From positions 61,866-125,865 of the forward strand of contig JAGPYM010000065.1 of assembly GCA_020736575.1 (NCBI GenBank): DNA of 64,000 nucleotides, given 5' to 3'. Within the stretch, counting starts at the first letter, position 1; every line of letters begins with the position of its first letter. The notes beneath the pieces are model-generated. The model searched no databases. It was given only the letters and a program-made list of their open reading frames with translations, and was not told where the DNA came from. This document shows positions 10,761 to 23,332 of the stretch, piece after piece. The stretch comes from Thelonectria olida. Its lineage: Eukaryota > Ascomycota > Sordariomycetes > Hypocreales > Nectriaceae. Both the position numbers and the translations under genes were made by a program.

Positions 10761-11961
10761 GATAGAATGAATTGGGCAGGCAGGGAGAGCGTCGACGTTG
10801 AGCCGTAAACGTGGGCATCTTGACAATCACGTCAGTTCACAGTATATACTGTACCTGTATGTACTGTAAGAGAGAATTGTGTCAGACAGTACGTGTATTC
10901 GGTCTATTGATCCAAATCAGTGTATTCATGTTGTGTGTTCTCGTTAAGTGTCTGCCCCTGAAAGATCTGCTGTTCATCATAAGACCCTTGACGCGCACGT
11001 GACACCCCAGCATATGCCTTCTGTTCAACATAAACGAGGCCCGGTTATCATTATTGGACCCATCCGCACAATACGAGCAATAATATAGTTTATAATTTAG
11101 ATAGCAAATCCAAGGAACAGTCAGGTATGTATTGATAGATGATGGGTTTTTTGTAGTAGAAGCGGGACGATAGAGGACCAATATATATATTAAAAATCCG
11201 ATCTAATGTAGTTAATAGATTTCACCTAACTCAAGCAGAGGATTTGTGCCAAATGAGAGTGGGGGGATTTGGACCAATTAGGAGGTGCAGTTGCGCTCGC
11301 TTAATCCGGTAATTTTGCAAGGGGGGGGGGCCAAATTTCGGGGGTGGAACAGGGGAAAGCGCACGTCCGCCAGGGGAAGGTTGGAAGCTGGGCGAGGTGG
11401 GCAAGTTGGCGGCTCCCTTGCGCTGAGTAGCCTTTCGGCACGAAGCTTGCAACAAGAGCCTGTATGCCTGTTTTACTAGTGGGTTGCGCCACGTGTTGAG
11501 AAGAGGGCGCGGTTTTAAGTGGTCGGCTCTGGTGGGTGGATGAAGAGACTTGGCCAATAGGGCGTGTGTGTGTGTTCCCTTTGTTTTGCGTAGCCAATAA
11601 GACCTATGCAGCAGGCTTTGAGGAGCAGGCACCATTTTGAGGGGCACGGTTTGAAGAGCTTAATGTGGAACTAAGAGACCTAGCCAATATAGCCAATAGG
11701 GTGAGGGTCAATAATTGAGACGGGGATCAGGGGGCTGAGACTAGCAGAGATCAATCAGTTGCAATACCAAAGAGGGAAAATTGTCAATTTGAGTATAAGA
11801 AGCTGCCATGCCAAGAAGTCCTGGTGTTGAGATCATTGGACTTTTATCACTCGCACTGGTGTTGAAACCGCACCCTTATTTCCCCCAATTATCAATCTGT
11901 AAGTTTTCCAAACCCAATACAACAGCCCAAAATACCCCACACTATCACTATATTAGGCTAC
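10761..11961. other. Intergenic with a G10 tract
   Basis: No supported gene. A run of ten G lies at 11321-11330 inside a locally G-rich segment (about 11320-11410). Frames seen here on either strand are low-complexity. Confidence 0.4.
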
Positions 11962-12476
11962 TTAAAGTCTCTTTGTCGGATGCCTCATGTTCCTGCCACC
12001 TGGTTCGGCAATTGATGACCTCATATTAGGACGAACGGAGGACCGGAGTGTGGCAGATATGTCAGGTGATCGAGAGTTCTCCTCTTCCTTCACTTCACCT
12101 TCTTCATGGTTATGGTTTCCATCAGAGTCTACGGATGTTAAAGGGGCGACCGGCGACCCTGCAATGACTGGAGATGTTGCGGTAGTCACACTAGACCCCC
12201 TGAGTCTCTTGGGGGCGGGGTTGTTCGAACTTGACTGAGATGATTGAGATGCGGAGATTGCGGGCCTTTTGTTCTGAGATGGAGTAACGGGCTGTTGGGA
12301 TGGACCTCCCTGCGACGATTGTGATGATTGTGAATGTGACTGTTGTGCCTGTGAAGCTTTCTTTGAGGGAGATTTGAACATAGACCTCATTGCTGCGAAG
12401 CCGCCAGCTTGGGATGGGCCAGGTTCGGTTTTAGAGGGGGAGACTGTGTTAGAAGCAGGTACAGGTGGCGTGCTCT
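11962..12476 (-). CDS. Ser/Gln-rich segment, probable C-terminal exon of the next gene
   Basis: A minus frame encodes a low-complexity tail. It begins around STPPVPASNTVSPSKTEP, then SQSSQSSQGGPSQQ repeats and basic KKAS and PAPKRLRGSS patches, then an acidic stretch (EEGEVKEEE) before TAA. A CAAG acceptor just upstream would join it in phase 0 to the exon ending at 12521 through a 47-bp intron, but that exon then ends in an in-frame TAG. Either this tail belongs to a gene with a nonsense mutation, or the upstream gene really stops and this is unused. I do not recognise a domain. Confidence 0.35.
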
Positions 12477-12520
12477 TGTCCGGAAACGTCCAAGAGTCGG
12501 GAACGACGATGAAAACATAC

Positions 12521-13489
12521 CTAGTCCTTCTCATCAGCTGCAGCGGCAGCCACCATAAGACTATGGTCAAGCAGGCCAACTATCTTGCCGACGCAGTGGA
12601 AGGGAACACCTGGAACAAACTGTGTATCTTTCCTATCTGCCATCTTCTTGCACAGGAGAGAGAATGGTAAAGCGTGAATAGGAAAGAGAATAAAAACTTG
12701 AAAGGGGTGGAAGCCTTTGAAAGGACTGTTTGATGGCTGACCCGGAGTAATGTAGGTACAGCACTGGATAAAAGCACAGCATCTCAGCTGCGCATCATCA
12801 AACAGCGGGACAGAGTCCTTGATCAAGTGGGTTTGACCTGTCCCGAGAACCTGCCCCGTCAAAGAAACGACTGGTTGGATAAGTGGAAAGCCCTCACCAT
12901 TGCAAAGCGTTCGTGGGTCAATGCTAATAGTTACATTAGTGGTAAGCGCGATAGTCGAACTCGAGCTAAGGGGAAAGGATAAGTCTGCTTACGCTTGGTA
13001 TCCAAAGTCGCGTATGAGAACAACTGGAACCTTGTACACTTCGCCGTCATCATCTTCATCGCTGAAAACATCAGGCTCCCGTAGCACCCACTCCAGTGCG
13101 TAGGGGTGTACTTTGCCAGTGAAATGGAACCACTGATTCTCCCACTCCGATTCAACAATTTGCTGGTTATAGACAGAGAGGTTGAGACTAAAGTAGATCG
13201 GCAGTGGATCAGGGGATCGGTGCCGTTCAGGACGCAGCACTGAATATTCAGGCATTGTCATATAGGGAGGGGGTGGAAGAAAAACCCTGCCAAGAGCTTC
13301 AACATTAAGGCTCTTTATAAGTTGTTCATCTGATGTAGGAAACCGCGTTGGGGTATCTGGCTGACCAAAAAAGAACATGGTCATATCACTACCAAGGTTT
13401 TTCTGAGAGTCATGAGGCATGCACGGAGGGGGATGTCCGCTAACAGTGGAAGTTGAGGTAGAATTTGAGGTAGAAGTTGATGAAGACAT
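12521..13489 (-). CDS. Hypothetical protein, two exons, 299 aa as read
   Basis: Exon 1 (13489-12993) and exon 2 (12923-12521) join in phase across a 69-bp intron with a GTAAGC donor and TAG acceptor (CTAATGTAAC branch region). The start chosen is the ATG before SSSTSTSNSTSTST. The body contains GSDMTMFFFGQPDTPTRF, PPPPYMTMPEYSVLRPERH, an aromatic segment ESEWENQWFHFTGKVHPYAL, an acidic loop (SDEDDDGE), and a C-terminal segment FVPGVPFHCVGKIVGLLDH ending in AAAAADEKD and TAG. No named domain is recognised, but the regular composition and clean splice support a real gene. The terminal TAG is immediately followed by a good donor (GTATGT), which suggests the original gene continued into the Ser/Gln-rich segment downstream. 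A Fot/Pogo element lies about 175 bp upstream of the start. Confidence 0.55.
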
Positions 13490-13548
13490 GATACATTGAA
13501 CTTGCAAATGTTTCGATAAAAGATGAGAGAGCAGTTAAGATTACGACA

Positions 13549-13569
13549 GTGTGTGTGTGTGTGTGTGTG
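13549..13569. repeat. (GT)10 microsatellite
   Basis: An uninterrupted GT dinucleotide run of about 21 bp in the 5' region of the minus-strand gene starting at 13489. Confidence 0.9.
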
Positions 13570-13663
13570 AGAGAGCAATTGTAAGATAAGCCTGCAAGGT
13601 TGGCATGCAAATGTACAGAATAAAGAAGAAACACATCTGATATTTATGATCGATTAAGTGATA

Positions 13664-13713
13664 ACGTATGTGATAAGCGAGCGCCGCAGACAAGCGAGCG
13701 CCGCACTTTTCCC
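13664..13713 (+). repeat. Left terminal inverted repeat of the Fot/Pogo element
   Basis: A 50-bp repeat beginning ACGTATGTGATAAGC, with two internal AGCGAGCGCCGCA units. It pairs with 15474-15523 with a single mismatch (T versus C at base 8). Confidence 0.95.
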
Positions 13714-13761
13714 TCTAACACCTAACTTTCCACTTGATCGATCAAATCTTCACCACCAAAC

Positions 13762-15417
13762 ATGTCACAATCAAATACTGAGGCAAATACCCTTCTTGCC
13801 CTTCAGGCCCTTCAAAATAATCCAAAACTAAGTGTCCGACATGCTGCTACTATCTATCATATTGATGAGCGAAGGCTCCGTCGTCGGCAGCATGGTATTC
13901 AATCTCGACGCGATACTATCCCTAACTCACGGAAACTATCTGATCTAGAAGAACAGATCATTGTTCAGTTCATTCTCGACCTGGATTCGCGAGGATTTCC
14001 TCCGCGACTGCGTGGTGTTGAAGAAATGGCCAACCGATTGCTCGCCGACCGCGACGCGTCACCCGTCGGCAAGCGCTGGGCTCTCAACTTCGTCAGGTGA
14101 CAACCAGATCTTAAGACGCGTTTTTCTCGTAGATACGACTATCAGAGGGCCAAATGCGAAGATCTAAATATTATTCGCAATTGGTTCAGGCTTGTGGAGA
14201 ACACAATCGCGAAATATGGTATCAACCTAGCTGACATCTACAACTTTGATGAGACTGGCTTTATGATGGGCGTCATTGCGAGCGGAATGGTTGTCACGGG
14301 AGCAGAAAGGCGTGGAAGGGCGAAATCAGTGCAGCCTGGAAACCGGGAATGGGTTACAGCTATCCAGGCGATCAATGCTGAAGGCTGGGCGATCGCGCCG
14401 TTCATTGCGGTTGCAGGCCAATATCACCTTGGCAACTGGTACCAAGAAAGCAACCTCCCGGGCGATTGGGCTATCACGACGACTCAAAATGGCTGGACCG
14501 ATAATGAGACCGGTCTCGAATGGCTCAAGCACTTCAATCAACACACAAAGATGCGATCAACCGGTCGCTATCGCCTTCTGATCCTTGATGGGCACGATAG
14601 TCACCACTCGGTCGACTTTGAGAAATATTGCCAAGATAACGACATCATTATGTTGTGTATGCCATCTCATTCGTCTCACTTACTCCAGCCCCTTGATGTC
14701 GGCTGTTTTGGGCCTCTCAAAAAAGCATACGGTCGAGAAATTGAGCAACTGATCAGGTGCTCGATAACCCATGTTTCCAAGACCGAGTTCTTCGCAGCCT
14801 TTTATGCCGCTCACGAAGCCGCGATGACCAGGAGTAACATTGAGGGAGGTTTTCGAGGGGCTGGACTTGTTCCATTGAACCCAGAAAATGTCATATCGAA
14901 GCTTGATGTGCAGCTACGGACTCCGACGCCGGTCGGGGAGGAGGCCAGCCTCCCCGACGCTTGGGTCTCGAAGACGCCAAAGACGGTGCTTGAGGCCCAA
15001 TCTCAGTCTGAATACCTCGAAAGACGAGTAAGAAGGCATCAGAGCAGCTCTCCAGCATCAATTCTTGAGGCGCTTAAGTCACTTTCGAAGGGAACAAAGG
15101 CAATAATGCATCAGAATGCCCTATTAAAGTCCGAGAACCAGATCCTTCGACAGGCAAATGAGACTCTTAGCAAGCGGCGTAGAGTAAAAAAAACCCGGCT
15201 ACGGAATGGAGGGAAGATGACAGTAGGTGAGGGAAGGGATGAGATTGATCAGAAAGACGTTAATATGCAGGTGATGGCCGAATTATCGAGAAGTGGTGGT
15301 CACGGAAGGTCGGCGCCGGCGAGGGAAAGGCGGTGTGGAACATGTGGTAAGGCTGGTCATAACTCAAGAACATGTCAGATTGTTGTTGAAATATCCGGGG
15401 AAGAGAATAATAATTAA
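13762..15417 (+). pseudogene. Fot/Pogo DDE transposase with one in-frame TGA
   Basis: The enzyme would bind the inverted repeats and cut and paste the element at TA sites. The frame is 552 codons long and intact except for TGA at 14098-14100. Context (NFVR, stop, QPDLKTRF, then YDYQRAKCED) indicates an original Arg codon, so one CGA-to-TGA change explains the break. Domains in order: an N-terminal psq/CENP-B-like HTH (about residues 10-45), a second HTH typical of Tc5/CENP-B transposases (about 50-110), and the DDE nuclease. The catalytic acids sit in NFDETGF, LILDGHDSHHS and PLDVGCFGPL. A helical linker follows, then a C-terminal CCHC knuckle (CGTCGKAGHNSRTC). Length and order match fungal Fot1-like transposases. 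With the stop the element cannot make full-length enzyme but may be mobilised in trans. Confidence 0.9.
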
Positions 15418-15473
15418 TTCCGGTTGATTGAATGCTGTGTTATATTTTTATTGAAGTTCTTATATTTAATGTT

Positions 15474-15523
15474 GGGAAAAGTGCGGCGCTCGCTTGTCTG
15501 CGGCGCTCGCTTATCGCATACGT
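15474..15523 (-). repeat. Right terminal inverted repeat of the Fot/Pogo element
   Basis: Reverse complement of 13664-13713 with one mismatch, followed directly by the TA duplication. Confidence 0.95.
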
Positions 15524-15597
15524 TATAGTATATACAAATGCGAAGATTGATACCACTTGGTAAAGATACTGTATTTCGTTGCTCAGAGAGGATGTGG

Positions 15598-15890
15598 CAT
15601 CGCCGATCTCCATCCAACATTTTCAGCCAAGAGCTACTATCCCTGCCGATGTGGATACTCGCACAATTTGAATTGATCAATTAAGGTAGATGGTGAGCAG
15701 ATTTGCTTTTTCCATGAGTACAAAGGATTGGCCAAAACGTCAGCACACATCGCCGATCGTCGTAAAGCATCTTTAGTTAAGAGCCTTGATCCCTGCCAAG
15801 TGGATACTTGCACAGCGGAATTGATCAATCAACGTAGCTGTTGAATAGAATTGCTTCTTCCACGATTACGAAGGATTGACTAAGACATTA
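15598..15890. repeat. Two diverged tandem copies, period about 150 bp
   Basis: CATCGCCGATC starts at 15598 and again at 15748. The two units share further blocks in order: GTGGATACT-GCACA, GAATTGATCAAT, TTGCTT-TTCCA and AAGGATTG. Similarity is moderate, so the duplication is old. No coding potential is seen. Confidence 0.7.
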
Positions 15891-16017
15891 AGGCATGAAA
15901 AAAGAAAGAAAAAAAGAACAAGTATGAGAGCTGAGCACTACATGATAGGTAGATGAAATAACATGGTGTGTATTATATCAACCACATAAGTGTCCATCGA
16001 TGTTACCATTACAATGA

Positions 16018-16372
16018 AAGAGGGTGAAGGGATATTTTGATCTATTGGTATATCAATACTGCAGCGACCATATGAATAAGAGGGTGGAGGACTATGATGC
16101 CGTATTGGTATATCGGTGTAATGGTATTCCGACTAGATAATGGGATGAATAATCAAGCCCGATGTTATTAATGTTATAATAATAAGAGGGTGGACGAGTA
16201 TGATGTTCTACTGGTATACCGGTGTGACGATGCTCAGAGTAGATGATGGGATGAATAATCAAGCCGGAAGTTAATTATCACGAAAGTAAGAGGGTGGAGG
16301 AATATGATGCTCTATGGTATGTCGGTGTGATGATGCTCCGAGTAGATGATGGGATGAATAATCAAGTCTGAT
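16018..16372. repeat. Decayed minisatellite, about 94-116 bp units
   Basis: The unit start AAGAGGGTGGAGGA-TATGATG recurs at 16078, 16194 and 16288, with a shortened copy at 16018. Each full unit also carries TGGTATATCGGTGTG and GATGGGATGAATAATCAAG. Variable spacing shows indels. It lies just upstream of the Helitron gene. Confidence 0.8.
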
Positions 16373-19300
16373 ATTGGGATGAAATTGGAAGAGTAAAGAA
16401 GACCATGGTGGGATAGACCTATCACTTATTGGTAAGTGGGTCAAGACAATGACGATAGACCATATTATCATATAGTTTGATGGGTATAATAGAGATAAAG
16501 ATGACGTGGGAGTGTCGGGATAGAATCGGATCAAGAGCGGAGTAGGACCGGTTGGCCCGGTTGGTGTGGGAGAATCGAAATCTGCCCCAGAATGTACCGA
16601 TTACAAAACAGCATTATGAATGGCATCAACCTTTATTGTTCATATTTATAATACTATTTGGCTTAATACACATGATTACACACCCTAAGGATATTCGTAC
16701 ATACACTGTCTTGTAATGGATTCGTCATTATCTGCTCTACTTGAAAGGTTGCGTGGTCGAACGCCTGGCAGCACACTCAGCAGTGTTGGGCTGAAGACGT
16801 ACAATGATATCTTTGGTGCGGGAAACTCGAATACAAACGCAACACCAAGAGAATCACATTCTACTGTCCAACCAAGCACACCCGATCGTGTTCCGGATGT
16901 CCAGCCTGTGGGCCCGGCATTAAGGAGGTCACACCCTACCGTCCAACCGAGTACACTTGGTGATATTCCAGAAACCGTACCTATAGACCCGGCACTCGAG
17001 GGATCACAATCAACTGGCCAACCAAGCAAACCAGGTAATCACCAACAATACCAATCAAGTGCAAATCAAATCGACAATGCCAACGCGCAAACACAGGCGG
17101 CAGGAAACTGGATGAGTCGACCACCACCAGGGAGCACGACGCCGATGCAAGCGCCTCCAAGAAGAAGAGGCAGACCGCGAGGTTCTCGTGTACCAAGGCG
17201 GAGAGATGTTCGAGAAGGAAATCGGGGGCTGGAACCTCAGCCAGGTGCATACCAAGCCGACACCATCAATACTCAAGTACAGGGACCTGAAAGCTGGATG
17301 AGTCGACCGCCGCCAAGGAGTACGCCACCAATACAAGCGCTTCCAAGATCAAGAGGCAAACCGCGAACTTCTCGTGCATCAAGACGGAAAGATGCCCGGG
17401 AAAGAAACTGGAGGCAAAGGAGACAAACCCAACAGCAAAGGCCACTGGTTGCCGTTGGGACCCCTCCAGCCAGTTCCCAGTTGCCATCTAATGCTCCACG
17501 ACGCCAGAAAATGAGATCGCAACAAGCACAGCAACTAAAACTTGCAGAGGATAAACTGGATCGACGTGGATGTATGGCAAGACTGAGGTTTCAAGATGGC
17601 CAACAAGAACTTGGCGCCAAGCGTAAGGCTGATCAACACGGACAAGAACAAAACAAAAGGCAAAATCGAAGCCGAGTTGAGAATAGCAACCTTGAAGAGC
17701 AAGCCCAGGCAGTCGAGAGAGCTATTAAGCATCTGGAAGATGAATTTACAGAGAACGAGAGAATATCCTACACAAAGGATTGGTGTAAGCCGGTCCCCCG
17801 TGAGAGGAATATATCCACAGTCATGGACTTTTATCAAGCATTTCACAACATGGACACCCTACCCATACACACATGCATGATATGCTATCGGAAAATCAGC
17901 ACCATGGAGATAAAAGAGCTTAGCTGGGAAGAGTGGACAAATAGCGCAGCGATGAATAGCTGCCGCACGTATTCATGTCCAGATTGCTTCCCTGTTGGCA
18001 AGGCTATACCGAGCTGCGAAAACTGTGCCATGAAGATCCGCGAATGCAATATGGGGCGGGGCGGGAACTTGCATCAAGCACTTGGTTGCGAGCACATGTA
18101 CCCGGATGCTCTCAGAGACTTGACATTGGTTGAGGAGAAGCTGATTGCACTCAACACCCATTTCGGCATCGTTGCAAGAATCAAAGTGACAAAAAGCACC
18201 AAATAGAGTACGGCATATGCACGCCATGTAAAGGGTCATATAACTGTGTTTCCAAACAGTGTTCAAGACTTGGTTACCACAGTACTACCACCCACATCCG
18301 CTTCTACAATCTCTGGAGGACATCCATATATCCTGGCATGGGCCGCAGAGACCAGCCCCCAGCGATCTATCCAAGTTGCTCTCAGTCCGGCGAGGAGCTG
18401 TGGAACGGGCGTTGCTTTGGCTAAAAGAATTTAACCCCCACTATCGGCATATCGAAATCGACAAAGCCGAGTTGGATAGTTGGGGAGAGCCGGCGCACGG
18501 GGTTCCGAGCCGGATCTATGACAGGATAGAGAGAGATGAACCATCGGCATGGGAAGAAACGCGAACAGCGCACATTGTGCCCCCAGAAGAGCGTGGAATG
18601 GATGACACTGGGCCCCAGTCACTCGAACAGATTGTGGACGGGCTGGGCAGAGCGTATGATGAGAATGATGTAAGTTACGACGAGGATCAGCAGCTCTATG
18701 ACGAGCGCAGTAGGGAGGAGCTCGAGTATGAGGGCATGGGAAGCTTCCTTGATGAGATACTTGCATCTGGTATGTTTCCACTGGATACAACACCGCGAGC
18801 AACCGATGCCGATAAACTGCAATTTGCTATTGACACAATCAGAGGTGGACACACAAATGCGCAAGCACAACCGCCCAACCAGCAGACTGGGAGCGCGCAG
18901 GATTCGCACATTCAGCCATACATTCACATTTCAAGAGGCAACGAGTTTGCAGATATGAATGATCTCTGGCATCTTGCAAAAGCATTTCCAACACTATTCC
19001 CGTTCGGTTTTGGTGGGCCACGGTGTAAGGAAGAGATGGAATCGGACCTGTGGAAGAACAGTCTCCAGCTCACAGGGCATATCCGTGATAGAGACAGTAT
19101 TGGAGAGGGTGGAGAGGATGCGATTTCGCCAACACGTAATCTCGGACTTCGCGCATGGACGAAGAAAGTGCTGCAACGACATGGTGGTCGCTTTGCCAAT
19201 CATCCGGCGTTTTCATTTCTAGTATTCAACATAGAGGTTCGGTCTAGGAATAGAGGAGTAAGTATGGTGAGCGTGCGACGGAACGATTTTCCTGAGGTTG

Positions 19301-22300
19301 AGAGGATCGTTCAGTCGTTAACACCAGAGAGGTTGGCGGAAGTGCAAAAGGAGTTAGAGGCTGGCGGGAGCACCCGAGATGAAGATATCAAAAAGCTCCT
19401 GCGATACATCTCATACTTTGGCTACAAACAGGCCATGTCGCAGGAGTCGCGGCTAGCCATGCGCAGAAAGATTAAAGCGCTCATCATCAGATACGGTATA
19501 CCGGCGATTTGGTTTACGCTGAACCCTAATGACATTACGAACCCGGTAAAATTACGTCTGGCGGCATACCGAAAGGAGGACAACGCTGCCGCGGAAGCAA
19601 CCCTGCTGCGGGCCCTTCAGGATAGGTATGAGAGAGTGAAGCTAGCAATAACTGACCCCATAAGCTCTGCCATCTTCTTCCACCGCGAAGTAGAGATGTT
19701 CTTTGAGCATTACGTCAAGGTTGGGGAGGAATCTGTGTTTGGTCAGATTGGACAGTATTTCGCCGCTGTCGAGACCAACGAACGCGGTGCTCTTCATGTC
19801 CATGGTTTGCTATGGCTCGAAGGGAACTTGGAGCTCGGAAACTTCATCGGTGCTCATGGAAACGGGGAGGATGATGATAGTGCGGCGATGGAACGGGAAG
19901 GAATCCTGAAATATGTCGATTCTGTCTTTACCGAGGTATGTGATCCATATATCCATATAACCAAAGGCCAACGTAGGTCGGAAGCTAAACTATTATCTAG
20001 GATCTGGACGAATCCGCTGCCTTTAGTGAGGAGAGCGAGGCTAGGGTAGTTTACGACAACATATCCCACTTGATGATCGATACGGGGCGCTTCTCTGAAC
20101 AGTTTGACGATGAAGCCCACTTTTGCGCGGGCAGGGTTCAGATGCATGTCCACACTGCAACTTGTGTCAAATACTCTCATGTCAAGGAGGGAGAAAAGAA
20201 GCCCACGTGTCGATTCCATGCGCCTTGGAAGCTCTTTACAAAAAGCGAATTTGGCGCGGATGGCATACTTCGGCTCCAACGCTCACATCCCATGATCAAC
20301 CGATGGAACAAGCCAATGGCGGTTGGGCTGCGGCACAATCACGACATCTCCTTCATCGGAACCCAAAGCAAGACAATGGCGCTGATATACTACTTGACAA
20401 ACTACGCCACAAAGATCCAAGATCCGATCTGGAAGAGAGTTGCCATAGCAGCAGAGCTCTTTCCGAGTATCAGCACAACCAGCGCCGTCGGGCTAGGTGC
20501 AACAACTGCAAACTACGAAGCCAAGGCAAATATAAACCGCCAGTATCTGATGAGAATCGCAAACAGAATATTCACTGAGCGGCCATTATCGCAGGTGGAG
20601 GTGGTTGCGCACTACCTGGATTACCCAAGTGAGTTCTCGAGTACTAAACAATGGTCATATGTGAATATGACAACGATATACTGGGCAATGCTCCGACGCT
20701 GGCAATATCTCCAGCAATGCAGTAGCACTGTAGGCGACGACGATGATCGACCTATCGAGAACATTAGTGGCAACGGCAACGGCAACGGCAACGGCGCGGA
20801 AGCCAGTGATGAGAGGGTCTTGGTGGGAAGCAATGGCAAGAAGCTACCATATATTGAAGCCTACCACCACCGTGGAGAGGTGCTGCAGACATTATGCTTC
20901 TATGACTACGTGTCGCTTGTTAAATTGCAAAAGAGGATAGATTCATCTTCCAAGGAGTTGGTGAAGATAGAATTTGAAAAGAACTGGAAGCCGGGAAGGG
21001 ACTGGGTGCAGGTTCTAAGACCCCCGGGGAAGTATGCAATGCCATGCATCAATGGCTTTCTCGATATGGACTTTGATATTGACACAAACGCAGACAGATA
21101 CCGCAGGTAAGCACAAATCCATCGAACAGGCGGGATGGATAAACGAGGAGCATACACTAATATTAGCACCAGAGCTGCAGTACAGCACCTCGCACTCTTT
21201 GTGCCATGGGAGAAGTTCACTAGAGCAGCATCAGGCGATATTAATGAAATCTGGGAACACTGGAGACGGCGACTCCCAAAAAGACTCCAGACTATCGCAA
21301 GCAATATCCAGCTCTTGAAGCGATCAGCGGAAGATGCGCGGCGAGACGCGAGGCAGTGGGCAGCTGCGGGGGACGATGCCGTTTTAGATGATATCGATGC
21401 TATGGGGTATGATATCGAAGATTCTATGGGCCCAGTAAAAACGTATCGCTCAGATCAGGTTGGCGAGCTTGGCCGACTGATGGAGACAGTACGGGGTGCC
21501 ACAGCCCCCAACCAGGTGACCGCTGGTTCGGAGTCTCTCGTTAAGCTGCTAGATCAGCTCCGTGAAACCCACGCAGATATCACCGACTTTGCAGATGATC
21601 TTGAGACTGCCGCTCCCGCAGAGAGCCCTGAGCAGTACCAGCCAACTATGGTAGCCAGGAGCGAGCTCCCAATGCAACATCAACTCAAGGGGATTAAGAG
21701 CAAGCAGGGCAAAGCCGACAAGGAAATTGTGCAAAGAATCCAAGGCTCTGACGGAGTTCAGGATACTCAGAACACGGCTGCCGGCAGAGAAGCATTATTG
21801 AACCATACTTTTGCGGGTGCAGGAGAAGATAGCATAGAGATATCGGAAACAGACACCGGGAACACTTATGAACCCAGCACTAGGGTCGCTTTTGGACCGT
21901 CAACCACATTCCTCCATGCCGGTCGGCAGATCGCAAGCAGGTTCACCCTGAACGAGCGGCAGGAAATTGCCTTCCTTTTAGCGTGTCGCCATCTCGACAC
22001 CATCCCGGACGAAGGTGACAGCGATGATTTCGATAGCAGTAATGTCGAGAACAATGATAACGCACAACTATGCGAGTTCCTGGGTGGGGAGGGCGGCACT
22101 GGGAAGTCCAGGGTCATCGAGGCGTTGGCGGAATTGTTCGCTAGCAAAGACATATCGCACAGGCTGCTCATGACGGCGACATCGGGGGCCGCAGCAGCGC
22201 GGATCAACGGCGTGACTATTCACTCCGCCTGTGGGATGCAACCCAACGGATCCGACAGCAATGCCGACGATGGCAGCACGGTAACCTACGTGGACAGTGA

Positions 22301-23332
22301 TGTCCGAAGAAGATGGAGAGAAAAGTGGCTGCTCATCATTGACGAGGTGAGCATGCTGGGTCTCCAGACGCGCCATGGTCCGCCCTCAGGATTGCGGACG
22401 AAATGAGGGCGCACGCACTCTGGACTCGATTTACCACCGTCGTTATGCTCACCGAACAGGTGCGCGCAGCGGGGGACCCGGAGCTGCAGCGGCTGCTGAC
22501 TCGGATCCGGCAGGGGCAGCAAGACGAGTTCGACATGGAGCTCCTTAATAGCCGGTGCTTCCAGGAAGGTCGAGCCATACCATGGGGCAAGGGCATCACA
22601 GTAGTTACACCCCTCAACAGCACCAGATGGTGCCTGAACATGGATGCGGTCTTAGCCTTCCAGAGGCACCACCAGAAGCCAGTCCGGATATTTCTACCCC
22701 AGCACCGTTGGGGTAAACCCAGTACATTACCGGTAACAGAGGAAGAAGCTACGCTCATAGCCAGCGTCGGAGATGACAGCAAGATCTGTGTGCCGGCCAC
22801 GTTCATGTTCGTGCCTGGCATGCCGGTGGTAGTGACCAAGAATATAAACCCAGGCCTCAAGCTCGTGAACGGGGCCAAGTACAAAGCACTGGAAGTTATA
22901 CCAGACGCCAAGAGTTTCTCAGGGTATCAACTCGCCCCGAACATTATCCTCCACTTTGGACCACCTGCCGGCATTATCCTGTTATCCGAGTCAACCAAGA
23001 AGTTCAAGTTTGATGACATGCCACCAGGCACGGTCCTGCTTACTCCAACAAGTGCCCAAATACCCATCGAGAAGAAGAAGAGGGCCAAGAAGAGGCCTTG
23101 GCAGAGGCACGAAGTGAGCCGCCGAGGACTTCCCTGCACTGCAGCGTTCGCATGCACCGATTACAAAATTCAAGGCGAAACCCTCCTCGAGATTGCGCTG
23201 GAGCTGCGAGGAACCGGAACAAAGCTGAATACCACAACTGGACAACTCGAGCCAGGAAAGTGCGATCCGTACAGCCTGTATGTGCAGCTATCGCGGTGCA
23301 AATCGCTTGATGGCATTATGTTGCTGTCAAAG

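Larger units (their letters stand above)
13664..15523 (+). mobile_element. Fot/Pogo-type Tc1/mariner transposon, 1860 bp
   Basis: The element has 50-bp terminal inverted repeats (13664-13713 and 15474-15523) that differ at one base, flanked by the TA target duplication (13662-13663 and 15524-15525). Each repeat contains two copies of an AGCGAGCGCCGCA unit separated by a few bases, likely transposase-binding iterons. The single gene inside encodes a DDE transposase with one nonsense codon. The near-perfect inverted repeats point to a fairly recent insertion. Confidence 0.95.

Noticed and set aside
12580..12777. 65-codon minus frame
   Set aside because: Shadow of exon 2 of the minus-strand hypothetical gene.
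22336..22911. 191-codon minus-strand frame
   Set aside because: Antisense to the Helitron helicase and without any domain.
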